64,000 bases of DNA, from assembly GCF_021390935.1 (NCBI RefSeq), contig NZ_JAJPUI010000009.1, positions 1 through 64,000 of the forward strand, read 5' to 3'. Position numbers and translations under genes: made by a program. Of the stretch, positions 35,057-45,108 are shown piece after piece. Source of the stretch: Streptomyces sp. CC228A (GTDB taxonomy: Bacteria; Actinomycetota; Actinomycetes; Streptomycetales; Streptomycetaceae). A model generated the notes under the pieces. That model made no database searches. It saw nothing but the letters and a program-made list of their open reading frames with translations, and was not told the origin of the DNA. Position 1 is the stretch's first letter, and the number at the start of each line of letters is the position of its first letter.

Positions 35057-36322
35057 ATGCGCGAGATCACCCGAAGGGCGTTGCTGGGTGCCGGAGTCGG
35101 GACCGCCGCGGCGGCCGGACTGGCCGGCTGTGGGCTCACCGGCGGCAGCGGTGGCGGCGCGGGGCCCGGAGGCCGGGGCGGCGACGGCAAGGGCGCCGAC
35201 GGCAAGGGCGGCGACCGGGGAGGGCCCGGCGGTGGGAAGCCGCAGGGTCGGCTCATAGGGGACGGCTCCACAGCGGACACCGGGAAACAGCCGCACCAGC
35301 CCGAGCGGCCCGTCCCGCTGGAGCCGGGCCAGACGCCGCCGCAGTTCGTGGTGTTCTCCTGGGACGGCGCGGGCGAGGTCGGGAACGGCCTGTTCCCCCG
35401 GTTCCTCGACCTGGCGAAGAACCACGGCGCGGCCATGACGTTCTTCCTTTCCGGGATCTATCTGCTGCCCGAGTCGAAGAAGACCCTCTACCGCCCGCCG
35501 AACAACCGCGTCGGCGCCTCCGACATCGGATACCTCACCGACGACCACATCAAGGACACCCTCGCCGCCATCCGCCGCGCCTGGCTCGAAGGCCACGAAA
35601 TAGGAACGCATTTCAACGGCCATTTCTGCGCCGGATCCGGATCCGTCGGGAACTGGTCCCCGGAGCAGTGGCGCAGCGAGATCGACCAGGCGGTGACCTT
35701 CGTCACCGAATGGAAGACCCACACCGGCTGGAAGGACGAGGACCCGCTGCCCTTCGACTACCGCAGGGAACTCGTCGGCGGGCGCACCCCCTGCCTGCTC
35801 GGCCGGGACGGCCTGCTGCCCACGGCGAAGAAGCTCGGCTGGCGCTACGACGCCTCGTCGCCCGGCGGCCTCCAGGTGTGGCCCGGCAAGCGCCAGGGCC
35901 TGTGGGACCTGCCGCTCCAGGCGATGCCCTTCCCCGGGCGCTCCTTCGAGGTCCTCTCCATGGACTACAACATCCTCGCCAACCAGTCCGGGAACACCAC
36001 GAAGGGCGTGCCCTCCCGCTATCCCGGCTGGCGGAAGCAGGCCACCGAGGCGTATCTGAGCGGATTCCGGCGGGCGTACGAAACGAACCGCGCGCCGTTC
36101 TTCGTCGGAAACCACTTCGAGCAGTGGAACGGTGGCATCTACATGGACGCCGTCGAGGAATCCCTCAAGGGGATGGCGGGGAAGAAGGACGTGCGGCTCG
36201 TGTCCTTCCGCCAGTTCGTCGACTGGCTCGACGTGCAGGACCCGGAGATCCTCCGGAAGCTGCGCGGACTCGGTGTCGGAAAATCCCCCGCCGGCGGCTG
36301 GAAGTCGTACCTGCGGGCATGA
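35057..36322 (+). CDS. Secreted lipoprotein of the polysaccharide deacetylase fold
   Basis: 421 residues. An N-terminal RRALLGAG and lipobox LAGC (Cys25), possibly Tat-exported, are followed by a Gly/Lys-rich linker and a deacetylase-like barrel. FVVFSWDGAGE replaces the usual TFDDG, and GHEIGTHFNGHF supplies the H-x3-H metal pair. Residues in SPEQWRSEIDQAVTF and PFFVGNHFEQWNGGIY follow. Only the first Asp of the usual DD is present, so catalysis is uncertain. Start ATG 35057 after GAGGGGGAAAGC. It lies next to resA. Confidence 0.8.
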   Translation: MREITRRALLGAGVGTAAAAGLAGCGLTGGSGGGAGPGGRGGDGKGADGKGGDRGGPGGGKPQGRLIGDGSTADTGKQPHQPERPVPLEPGQTPPQFVVFSWDGAGEVGNGLFPRFLDLAKNHGAAMTFFLSGIYLLPESKKTLYRPPNNRVGASDIGYLTDDHIKDTLAAIRRAWLEGHEIGTHFNGHFCAGSGSVGNWSPEQWRSEIDQAVTFVTEWKTHTGWKDEDPLPFDYRRELVGGRTPCLLGRDGLLPTAKKLGWRYDASSPGGLQVWPGKRQGLWDLPLQAMPFPGRSFEVLSMDYNILANQSGNTTKGVPSRYPGWRKQATEAYLSGFRRAYETNRAPFFVGNHFEQWNGGIYMDAVEESLKGMAGKKDVRLVSFRQFVDWLDVQDPEILRKLRGLGVGKSPAGGWKSYLRA

Positions 36323-36368
36323 TCGACGCGCCGCCTTGATCACCTGCGCTCTGCGCTCCTTTCCTTAT

Positions 36369-36388
36369 GCGGGCTTCACTTAGCCCGC
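36369..36388 (+). terminator. Hairpin after the deacetylase-like gene
   Basis: GCGGGCT (36369-36375) pairs with AGCCCGC (36382-36388), 47 nt past the stop. Confidence 0.55.
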
Positions 36389-36455
36389 CCTGACAAGGGG
36401 CTTCATGGGTCTTTCGGGCGACCGAGGGGGGTGGGCAAGATCCCGGAATGGGCCA

Positions 36456-36471
36456 TGCGAAACTTTTCACA
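36456..36471. promoter_or_regulatory. Rex-operator-like site at the resA start
   Basis: TGCGAAACTTTTCACA differs from the Rex consensus TGTGAACNNNTTCACA at two fixed positions, with one half-site perfect. It ends on the A of the resA ATG. Control of cytochrome c maturation by Rex would fit, but the match is imperfect. Confidence 0.4.
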
Positions 36472-37085
36472 TGAGCCTCAGCCGTGCCCCCCGAGGGTTT
36501 CTGCTCACTGCCGGTGCCGTGACGGCCGCGCTCCTGCTCACCGCGTGCAGCGGTGACACGGGCAAGTCCGGCGGCGGCGGGAACACCAACTTCATCACCA
36601 ACGCCGGCGGCGTCTCCACCGTCGCCAGGGGCGAACGCCAGGCCCCCCACAACCTCGCCGGTGAGACGCTGGACGGCGAGAAGCTCGACGTGGCCGACTT
36701 CAAGGGCAAGGTCGTCGTCATGAACGTCTGGGGCTCCTGGTGCGCGCCCTGCCGCGCCGAGGCGCCGCACTTCCAGAAGGTCGCCAAGGAGCTGAAGCCC
36801 GAGGGCGTCGAGTTCGTCGGCATCAACACCCGCGACCCGCAGAAGGACAAGGCACTCCTCTTCGAGGAGGAGTTCGGCATCACCTATCCGAGCCTCCACG
36901 ACCCCATCGGAAAGATCGTCGTCAACGGCTTCCCCCGCGGCACGCTCAGCCCGCAGTCCATTCCCTCCACCGTCATCCTCGACCGCGACGGCAACATCGC
37001 GGCACGGTCGCTGAAGGAACTCGGCGAGGACGACCTGCGGTCCCTCGTCAAGCCGCTCATCGCCGAGAAGGCGTCGGGGAAGTAG
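36471..37085 (+). CDS. resA: ResA-like thioredoxin lipoprotein
   Basis: Extracytoplasmic thiol-disulfide reductant that keeps apocytochrome c haem-binding cysteines reduced. 204 residues: lipobox LLTAC (Cys26), then a TlpA-type thioredoxin fold with WCAPC (Cys91, Cys94) in NVWGSWCAPCRAEAPHF and the conserved Glu region PSTVILDRDG. First gene of resA-ccdA-resB-ccsA; ccdA starts 3 nt after its stop. Start ATG 36471, on the chosen Met of MSLSRAPRG. Confidence 0.93.
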   Translation: MSLSRAPRGFLLTAGAVTAALLLTACSGDTGKSGGGGNTNFITNAGGVSTVARGERQAPHNLAGETLDGEKLDVADFKGKVVVMNVWGSWCAPCRAEAPHFQKVAKELKPEGVEFVGINTRDPQKDKALLFEEEFGITYPSLHDPIGKIVVNGFPRGTLSPQSIPSTVILDRDGNIAARSLKELGEDDLRSLVKPLIAEKASGK

Positions 37086-37088
37086 TCG

Positions 37089-37826
37089 ATGAACGACACC
37101 GTCCTCAGCGGGGCCCTCCTGCTGGCGCTGCCCCTGGCCCTGCTCGCCGGCCTGGTGTCCTTCTTCTCCCCGTGCGTCCTGCCGCTGGTGCCCGGCTACC
37201 TCTCGTACGTCACCGGGGTCACCGGTACCGACCTCGCGGAGGCGCGGCGGGGCCGCATGGCCGCCGGGGCCGCGCTGTTCGTCCTCGGGTTCACCGCCGT
37301 GTTCGTCTCCGGCGGCGCACTCTTCGGGTACTCCGGGCAGACCCTCCTCGCACACCAGGAGCTGCTCAACCGGATACTCGGCGTGGTCATGATCTTCATG
37401 GGGTTCTTCTTCATGGGGTTCATGTCCTGGGTGACCCGCCGCGAGTTCCGCTTCCACCGGCGTCCGGTGTCCGGCCTCGTCGGGGCGCCGCTGCTCGGCG
37501 TGCTCTTCGGCGTCGGCTGGACCCCGTGCGTCGGGCCGACGCTCGCCTCCGTGAACGTCCTCGCCCTGAACGAGGCCAGCGCGGGGCGCGGCGCCCTGCT
37601 GACGTTCGCGTACTGCCTCGGTCTCGGCGTCCCGTTCATCGTGACGGCCGTCGCCTTCCGCAAGGCGCTCGGCGCCTTCGGCTGGGTGAAGCGGCACTAC
37701 GTGTGGGTGATGCGGATCGGCGGCGGCATGATGATCCTGACCGGTGTGCTGCTGCTGACAGGGGCGTGGGGCGTCCTCGTGCAGCAGATGCAGAGCTGGT
37801 CGCAGGGGTTCACGGTGGGAATCTGA
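37089..37826 (+). CDS. ccdA: Cytochrome c biogenesis protein CcdA
   Basis: Six-helix membrane protein passing electrons from cytoplasmic thioredoxin to ResA. 245 residues. The two redox cysteines are Cys29 in FFSPCVLPLVPGYLSYVTG and Cys147 in GWTPCVGPTLASV. It lies between resA and resB with 3- and 6-bp gaps. Confidence 0.94.
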   Translation: MNDTVLSGALLLALPLALLAGLVSFFSPCVLPLVPGYLSYVTGVTGTDLAEARRGRMAAGAALFVLGFTAVFVSGGALFGYSGQTLLAHQELLNRILGVVMIFMGFFFMGFMSWVTRREFRFHRRPVSGLVGAPLLGVLFGVGWTPCVGPTLASVNVLALNEASAGRGALLTFAYCLGLGVPFIVTAVAFRKALGAFGWVKRHYVWVMRIGGGMMILTGVLLLTGAWGVLVQQMQSWSQGFTVGI

Positions 37827-37832
37827 GGCACG

Positions 37833-39772
37833 ATGAGCAACACGGAACGCACCGGGTCGACGGAGTCGGCCCGGCACACGCAGGAAGCCCACCCGAAGCC
37901 CGCCGGGCCGACGGGCGACACGGGCCGTCCCGAGCCCACCGGGCCCACGGGCGGCACCGGCCGTCAGGGGCGCCCTGGAAGCCCGGGGGGTAACGGCCGC
38001 CGCGGCCGGACGGCGGCACGGGAGAGCACGGGCCCGCCGGAGCGGCGGACGAGGGCGGCGAGCCGGGATCCGCCGAGCGCGCCGAGTCGCAGGAGGCGAC
38101 CGGGCGGGGCCTGTCCACCGCGCCCGTCCAGGAGCCGGACGACGCCGTCACCCTGCCCGCGCTCGGCCTCGTCGGCTGGATCCGCTGGTTCTGGCGGCAG
38201 CTGACGTCCATGCGGGTCGCGCTGCTCCTGCTGTTCCTGCTGTCCCTCGGCGCCGTCCCCGGTTCGCTCATCCCGCAGAACAACGTCGACGACACCAAGG
38301 TCCGCGCCTTCATGGAAAGGCACGAGACCCTCGGTCCGATCTACGACAAGCTCCAGCTGTTCGACGTCTACAGCTCGGTGTGGTTCTCCGCGATCTACAT
38401 CCTGCTGTTCGTCTCCCTCATCGGCTGCATCGTGCCCCGCACCTGGCAGTTCGCGGGGCAGCTGCGCAGCCGTCCGCCGGGTGCGCCCCGCCGCCTCACC
38501 CGGCTGCCCGCGTACGCGACCTGGCGCACCACGGCCACGCCCGACGAGGCCCGCGAGGCCGCGCTGCGGATGCTCCGCAAGCGCCGCTTCCGCAGCCATG
38601 TGGCCGGGGACGCGGTCGCCGCGGAGAAGGGCTACCTCCGGGAGGCCGGAAACCTCCTCTTCCACGTGGCGCTGATCGTGATGCTCGTGGCGTTCGCCTG
38701 CGGCCAGCTCTTCCGCTCCGAGGGCGGCAAGCTGATCGTGGAGGGCGAGGGCTACGGCTTCGCCAACACCCTCACCCAGTACGACGACTTCCGCTCCGGC
38801 AGCCTCTTCGCCCTCGACGACCTGGAGCCGTTCAGCTTCGAGCTCAAGCAGTTCACGGGCACCTACGAGACGGGCGGCCCGCAGCGCGGCACGCCCCGCA
38901 CGTTCGAGGCGGACATCCGCTACTCCGAGGGCGGCGGCCCCGAGAAGAAGGCCGTCATCCGCGTCAACGAGCCGCTCAGGATCGGCGACGCGAAGGTGTA
39001 CCTGATCTCCCACGGGTACGCGCCCGTGGTCACCGTCCGGGACGCCCGCGGCAAGGTGGTGTCCAGCGAGCCCGTGCCGCTGCTGCCGATCGACGCGAAC
39101 GTCACTTCCACCGGCGTGCTCAAGGTGATGGACGGCTACCGCGACGCGAAGGGCGAGAAGAAGCAGCTCGGCTTCCCGCTGTTCTTCGTGCCGACGTACG
39201 CGGGCAAGGGACAGGGGCAGATGTTCTCCGAGTTCCCCGGCCTGGCGTTCCCCGCGCTGAACCTGTCGGCCTACCAGGGCGACCTGCGGATCGACTCCGG
39301 CATCCCGCAGAACGTCTACCAGCTCGACACCAGCAAGATGACCCCGTTCAAGGACAAGAACGGCGACATCTTCAAGCAGACCCTGCTGCCCGGCGAGACC
39401 ATGACCCTTCCCGACGGGGCCGGTACGGTCACCTTCGAGAAGGAGATCCGGGAGTGGGCCGGCTTCCAGGTCTCCCAGCAGCCCGGCAACGGCTGGGCCC
39501 TCGCCGGGTCCGTCGCCGCCCTCGCCGGCCTGGTCGGCTCGCTGTTCGTGCAGCGCCGCCGCGTCTGGGTGCGGGCCGCCGCGGGTGAGGACGGCGTGAC
39601 CGTCATCGAGATGGCGGGGCTCGGCCGCAGCGAGTCCGCCAAGCTTCCGGAGGAACTGGCCGAGCTCGCGGCCGAACTCCACGCCGTGGCGCCCACCGCG
39701 CCGGAGCCAGCGGCTCCGGCGGCCGGCGCCGACACCGACCAGGCTGTTCCCGCCGAAGGGGCCAAGCAGTGA
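37833..39772 (+). CDS. resB: Cytochrome c biogenesis protein ResB, one apparent frameshift
   Basis: System II haem-handling partner of CcsA. The ATG 37833 frame encodes a disordered Thr/Gly/Pro-rich N-terminus, then is lost at about 37,990-38,020. The downstream frame supplies QEPDDAVTLPALGLVGWIRW, the first helix SMRVALLLLFLLSLGAVPGSL, further helices, a large extracytoplasmic domain and a last helix before an acidic tail. Restoring one base gives 646 residues. The stop overlaps the ccsA start (GTGA). An internal ATG at 38210 would omit the N-terminal region, so the shift is probably a read error. Confidence 0.9.
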
Positions 39773-40857
39773 CCGACATCGCCGCCGCGACCAACGAGAA
39801 TCTCGCGCAGATCAGCAACGTCCTCGTCTACTCGGCGATGGCCGTCTACACGCTGGCGTTCCTCGCGCACATCACCGAGTGGGTGCTCGGCAGCCGCAGC
39901 AAGGTCGGCCGCACGGCCGCCGCGCTCGCCCCCGCGCACCGGACCGCCGCGGCGCCCGCCGTGCAGGTCCGCACCGCGGGCGGCGGCACCCAGGTCCTCG
40001 ACAAGCCGAAGGTCGTCACCCGCGCCGCCGCCGGCGCCCGGGACGTACCGGACGGCCCCGGAGCCGCCGGCGGGGACCTCAAGGGCGACCTGTACGGGCG
40101 GATCGCGGTCTCCCTCACCACCCTCGCGTTCCTGCTCCAACTGGGCGCCGTCGTGGCTCGCGCCCTGTCGGTGCAGCGGGCGCCCTGGGGCAACATGTAC
40201 GAGTTCTCGCTGACGTTCTCCACGGTGGCGACCGGCACGTACCTCGCGTTCCTCCTCGCGGGCAAGAACGTCCGCTGGCTGGGCCTGCCCCTGGTGACGA
40301 CGGTCCTCCTCGACCTGGGCGTGGCCACGACCTGGCTGTACACCGAGAGCGACCAGCTCGTCCCGGCCCTCGACTCGTACTGGCTGTGGATCCACGTCTC
40401 CACCGCGATCTTCTGCGGCGCGGTGTTCTACATCGGCGCCGTCGCCACGATCCTGTACCTCCTCAAGGACAAGTACGAGGCGAAGGCGGCGCTCGGCGAG
40501 AAATCGGGCGCGTTCGCCCGGTCCGTGATGGAGCGGCTGCCGTCGGCGGCCTCCTTCGACAAGCTGGCGTACCGGGTGAACGCGGCGGTGTTCCCGCTGT
40601 GGACGTTCACGATCATCGCGGGCGCGATCTGGGCGGGCGACGCCTGGGGCCGCTACTGGAACTGGGACCCGAAGGAGGTCTGGTCCTTCATCACCTGGGT
40701 CGCTTACGCCTGCTACCTGCACGCGCGGGCGACGGTCGGCTGGAAGGGCCGCAAGGCGGCGGCGCTGGCGCTGGTGGCGTTCGGCTGCTGGCTGTTCAAC
40801 TACTACGGCGTGAACATCTTCGTGGACGGCCTGCACTCCTACGCGGGCGTGGAGTGA
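39769..40857 (+). CDS. ccsA: Cytochrome c synthase subunit CcsA/ResC
   Basis: Membrane protein presenting haem to apocytochrome c outside the cell. 362 residues with about eight helices, a conserved WGNMYEFSLTF, and the Trp-rich haem-binding WWD-like motif WGRYWNWDPKE (293-303) followed by VWSFITWVAYACYLHAR. Start GTG 39769 overlaps resB. The operon ends here; an unrelated SRPBCC gene follows after 97 bp. Confidence 0.94.
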   Translation: MTDIAAATNENLAQISNVLVYSAMAVYTLAFLAHITEWVLGSRSKVGRTAAALAPAHRTAAAPAVQVRTAGGGTQVLDKPKVVTRAAAGARDVPDGPGAAGGDLKGDLYGRIAVSLTTLAFLLQLGAVVARALSVQRAPWGNMYEFSLTFSTVATGTYLAFLLAGKNVRWLGLPLVTTVLLDLGVATTWLYTESDQLVPALDSYWLWIHVSTAIFCGAVFYIGAVATILYLLKDKYEAKAALGEKSGAFARSVMERLPSAASFDKLAYRVNAAVFPLWTFTIIAGAIWAGDAWGRYWNWDPKEVWSFITWVAYACYLHARATVGWKGRKAAALALVAFGCWLFNYYGVNIFVDGLHSYAGVE

Positions 40858-40954
40858 CCCGGCAGCCAGCCGTACGCGGGCGCGGAGCGACCTGGGGGGA
40901 GCCCAGGGCCGCGCTGCGGTAGCGGCGCCGCGGCAGCCGCGCGACGCTGGAGGC

Positions 40955-41386
40955 ATGGACGTCGCTCACGCCCCGCACGCCCCGCACGGTACGCGGACGG
41001 TCCGGCAGGTGGTGCACCTGCCGCGCCCGGAGGAGGACGTCTGGCCCGCCCTCGCCGCGCGGCACGGGCTGCGGTCGTGGCTGGCCGCGGTCGACGTGCT
41101 GGAGCCGAGGCTCGGCGGCGCGGTGGCGCTGCGGTGGCTGGACGACCCGGCCGGTGCGGCGGTCACCGGGACGGTCACGGCCTGGGACGTCGAACGGGTC
41201 GTCGAGTACACGTTCACGGGCGGGGCCGGCCGGGTCCGCTTCCACCTGGAACCCGGCGAGCACGGCGACCGCGCGGCCACCGTGCTCCGCCTGACCCACA
41301 CGTTCGACGGCCCTGAGGCGCTGCGCGAGGACCAGGAGGCGGCCTGGCGGGTGCGCTTCGACCGGCTGTCGGCGGTGCTGCTCTGA
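40955..41386 (+). CDS. SRPBCC/AHSA1-like protein
   Basis: 143 residues. The SRPBCC pattern RTVRQVVHLPRPEEDVWPALA, GGAVALRWLDDP, GTVTAWDVERVVEYTF and a C-terminal helix REDQEAAWRVRFDRLSAVL are visible. It is probably a small ligand-binding protein. Start ATG 40955. No evident link to the ccsA operon, and the 131-bp gap after it is full of GGTGGTGCCG-type repeats. Confidence 0.78.
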   Translation: MDVAHAPHAPHGTRTVRQVVHLPRPEEDVWPALAARHGLRSWLAAVDVLEPRLGGAVALRWLDDPAGAAVTGTVTAWDVERVVEYTFTGGAGRVRFHLEPGEHGDRAATVLRLTHTFDGPEALREDQEAAWRVRFDRLSAVLL

Positions 41387-41517
41387 CACCGTCGGCGGGA
41401 CGGTGGTGGTGCCGGCGGTACGGCGCCGGCCCCGTCGGCGGCACGGTGGTGGTGCCGTCGGCGGCGGTGCGGTGCCGGGTGCGCCTGCCCACCGCCCCGG
41501 ACATCCCGCCGCCGCTC

Positions 41518-43065
41518 TCACTGCCGCGGTGGCAGGCAGTCCGCCGCCGGAGGCTTCCCCTCAGGCCAGGCCATGGCGACGAACGCCGGTGTGCCGCGCG
41601 TCAACTGCACCACCGGCACCGCCTTGTTGTGCGGGTTGCCGTAGTTGTCCAGGCAGATCCAGCCGCTCGCGCCCTGCACTTTCAGGGAGCCCTTCACCTG
41701 GGGCCACTGCCGTGCCACGTCCGCCACCGGCGGCAGGTGCCGCCCCGGCGGCGTGGCCTCGCGGACCGCGCGCACGGCCGCCGCCAGCGCGTCGTACGCG
41801 ATGATGGCCTGCCCGTCGGCGAGCGCGGTCGGCCCGATGGGCCCCGCGGGCGCCTTGGAGACCTCGGCGAGGGTCCGTACGAACGTGTCGTACGCCTCCG
41901 TCGACCCGCCGGTCGCGGGCGCCTCGTAGCCGTCGCGGGCGCGCCACGCGTCGGGGTGGGCGAGCGCCGCGTACCGGACCGTGAGGCCCTTCTCCAGCGC
42001 CGACCGGTCGAGCTGCGGGTCCGCGCCGAGGTAGGAGCCCTCGTCGCCGGTGAGCAGCGTGAACGAGCGGTCCTTGCAGCCGCGGCCGCCCAGCGCGTTG
42101 ATGAACTGCCGCAGTTGGACGTGGCGCCCCGCGAAGAAGATCGTCTCCGCGCGGGTGTCGCACACCAGGTGGGTGATCTGGCGGAACGTGTTGGCGGTGG
42201 TGCCCTCGGCGTTCGGGTCCTCGCCGGAGGTGAAGAGCTGCGGCTCGTACGGGGAGCGCGAGAGCAGCGAGGAGAAGGCGTCCTTCAGGGTGTCGGTGTA
42301 GTGGTCGCCGGTGCGGGTGTCGTGGACCAGCAGCGCCTTCGCGGCGTTGACGCGGCCGAAGTGGGCCAGCGCCCGCGCCTCGTCGCCGTTGGTGGGGGAC
42401 ACCCGGGCGAGGCCCGGGAAGGGGGAGCCGCCGGGGCCGTTGGCGATGTCGTCGGCGGTGATGGTGGTGCCGACGGTGGCGATGCCCGCGCCGGTGAGCT
42501 CGCCGACGGCCGAGCGGACGGCGGTGGAGCTGGTGGCGATGCCGGACACCGCCCGCAGGTGGTGCGGTGCGCCCGTCATCGTCTTCAACTGCTCGACGGG
42601 GACCTTCCAGTGGGCGTTGTCCTTGCCGGTGTTGGCGAGCAGCAGCCGGATCTTCGGGGCCTCGTTGTTCTGCCGGTTCGCGCGGTACTGCTGGGCGAAG
42701 GCGCCCTGCAGCTCGTGCCGCATCTTGGCGCGGAGGCCCGCGTCGGCCGACGTCAGCGGCAGCAGCAGCGCGACCGTGGCGTACTCGCCGTCCTTCAGGG
42801 CCGCGTTCTCGCGGCCGATCGCGGCGGCGACCTGCGCCAGCCCGTCCTCGCCGAAGGCGTAGCCGTCCCCGGCGGAGGCGACGCCCACGCACTCGTCGCT
42901 GCCGACCGGGCGGACCACGCCGGGGGCGCACGAGCGGTCCTCGGGCGTGGTGACGCGCCGGACCACCGTGACGGTGCCCCACGCCAGCAGGGCGAGCACC
43001 ACGGTGCTGGTCACGATCCGCTGACGGGTGGTGTAGAAGACGCGGTAGCGCAGGGGGTTGCGCAT
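41518..43065 (-). CDS. Membrane-anchored type 1 periplasmic-binding-fold protein
   Basis: 515 residues. An N-terminal membrane anchor (17-35, IVTSTVVLALLAWGTVTVV) is followed by a Leu/Ile/Val-binding-protein-like domain: VALLLPLTSADAGLRAKMRHE, AVSGIATSSTAVRSAVGEL, DIANGPGGSPFPGLARVSPTN, KALLVHDTRTGDHYTDTL, TGDEGSYLG, DGQAIIAYDALAAAVRAV. No ABC permease or ATPase is adjacent. Instead a large P-loop NTPase ends 5 nt upstream on the same strand. The pair suggests a sensing or scaffolding system rather than uptake. Start ATG 43065. Confidence 0.8.
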   Translation of the reverse strand: MRNPLRYRVFYTTRQRIVTSTVVLALLAWGTVTVVRRVTTPEDRSCAPGVVRPVGSDECVGVASAGDGYAFGEDGLAQVAAAIGRENAALKDGEYATVALLLPLTSADAGLRAKMRHELQGAFAQQYRANRQNNEAPKIRLLLANTGKDNAHWKVPVEQLKTMTGAPHHLRAVSGIATSSTAVRSAVGELTGAGIATVGTTITADDIANGPGGSPFPGLARVSPTNGDEARALAHFGRVNAAKALLVHDTRTGDHYTDTLKDAFSSLLSRSPYEPQLFTSGEDPNAEGTTANTFRQITHLVCDTRAETIFFAGRHVQLRQFINALGGRGCKDRSFTLLTGDEGSYLGADPQLDRSALEKGLTVRYAALAHPDAWRARDGYEAPATGGSTEAYDTFVRTLAEVSKAPAGPIGPTALADGQAIIAYDALAAAVRAVREATPPGRHLPPVADVARQWPQVKGSLKVQGASGWICLDNYGNPHNKAVPVVQLTRGTPAFVAMAWPEGKPPAADCLPPRQ

Positions 43066-45108
43066 GCTCGTCACGCTCCGTCCTCGCTCCCCGGCGGCAA
43101 CGACGGGCTGCGCCAGGCTCGGATGTCCCTCGGCCAGTGGGTGGCCGCGTCCCACAGCGCGCTGCTGCCCGTCAGGTGCCGGCCGGACAGCTGGCGCAGC
43201 TCGTACGCCATGCGGTCGACGACCTCGGCGTCGGGCAGCGTCAGCGGGTCGGTGAGCAGCCACAGGGCGTGCAGCAGCCGCCGTACCGCCATGTGCAGCG
43301 CCGCCGCGTCGCCGGTGAGCCCGGCCGGGGGCTCCCCGCCCGGGTCCTGCCCGAGGGCGAGCGCGCGGCGGGGGTCGGGCCCCGACCGGTGGAGCTCCCG
43401 GGGGTACGGCGCGGAGGCGACGAACCGCAGCCGGGCCAGCCAGCCCTGCACGTCCGGGTCCGGGAAGGCGGTCCGCAGCTCGGTCACCGCACTCTCCGTG
43501 CGGCCCAGCGCCAGTTCCTGGCGCAGCCGGTACGGGGTGGGCCCGTGCTCGTAGTGGGTGCGGAGGGTCTCGTGGACGGCCCGCCACGCGGCGTACGCGG
43601 GCGCGTCGCCGTCGTGGAAGCGCAGCCGGTGCAGCAGCAGGGCCCGCAGCAGCGGGTCGGCCACGAAGTGCGCGGGCTGAGCCGGGCGCGCGGGCCCGGT
43701 CGGCCAGCCGTCGGCGCGGAGCGTGTCGCGGGCCCGCAGCGCCACGTCGCCCTCCGCGGAGGCGGCGCGCAGCCGGGTGCGGGCCAGCACCCGGGCGGAG
43801 CCCTCGTCGTGGGCGGCGGCCAGCACCGCGAGCACCGCGGGCTCGTCGCGGTGCCGACCGGGCAGCAGCCGGGCCAGCAGTGTCTCGGCGACCGGTACGC
43901 CCGGGGAGTCCTCGCGCAGCTCCACCGTCAGGTCCAGCAGCGCGCCGGGGGTGAGCGCGCCGCGCAGTGCGGCCGGGGCCTGGCCGGCCGCCCGGCCCAG
44001 CAGGTCCACGCCGAGCGGGCGGCCCCCGGTCAGCCGGTGCACGGCGCCCGGCAGGTCGGCGGGGGCGTGCCCCGCCGGGTCGTACCGGTCGAAGAGGCTG
44101 CGGGTGTGGGCGGTGCTCAGCGGGGTGAGCTCCACGGCGAGCACGCCGGAGGTGATGTCGTCGCCGCGCGGGCAGGGCGCCAGGTGGGCGACCTCGGGCA
44201 GTCGGCGGCGGGTCGCGTGCCGCAGGCCCTCGTGGTCGGTCTGCAGGGAGGCGGCGATGACGACGAGCTGGTCGCGGCGGCCGTCGGCGCGGTCCCGCAG
44301 GAGGGGCTCGACGAGGCGGCGGCCGAGCGGCGCGTGCGCGTTGTCCAGCAGCAGGACGGGCCGTCCCCGGCGGCTGCCGAGCCGGGTGAGGCCGGTGTAG
44401 GCGCGGCGCAGGTCCTCCACGAGTGCGCCGACCAGCCGCCGCTCGGCTGCGGCGCGGCGGGGCCCGCCGTGCCGGAAGTCGACGGCGAGCCGGTGCAGGC
44501 CCAGCTTCCCGTTCCCGCCGGCGTCGCGGTATGTGCCGTACCAGCCCTCCGTGCGGCGCTGGTAGCGGCCGTACACCTCCTCCAGCACGGTCTCCACGGT
44601 GGCTTCGGCGAGGACGCCGGCCATCGGGGCGGTGCCGTCGGCGACGGTCGAGGCGAGCGTGGCGAGGACCTTGCTGACCCAGGCGGTGCCCATGCCCTTG
44701 GACTCGTCGACGGTCGCCATGACGGGGGCGAGCCGCTGGAGGTCGCGGCGGGCGCGCTCGTCGTCCTCCTGGGACCAGCCGATGCTGGTGACGGCGGCGA
44801 GGCCCAGGCAGAGGCGGGGGAACTGCACGGGCGGGGCCGAGAGCACGCGCGGTGAGAGCTGCACGGCGAGCTCGGCGAGGGCGCCGGTGACCGGGTTCCA
44901 CCCGGCGCCGTGCTCGGCGGGTTCCTCGACGTGCGCGCAGTCGAGCAGGGCGAGCGGGGTGCCGCCGCGGTAGGCGTTGCGTATCTGCTTGAGGAGGGCG
45001 GTCTTGCCCATGCCGCGGCCGCCGGTGAAGACGGTGACCGGGGGGGTGCCTCTATGTCTTTCGTCAAGGCACCTCTGTCGGGTTTCGGGTGGTTCGGGCT
45101 TGCTGAAG

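Noticed and set aside
43066..44901. Continuous frame joining the binding-fold protein to upstream sequence as one 1,127-residue protein
   Set aside because: The upstream part is an out-of-frame reading of the NTPase gene; the real start MRNPL at 43065 has the membrane anchor right after it.
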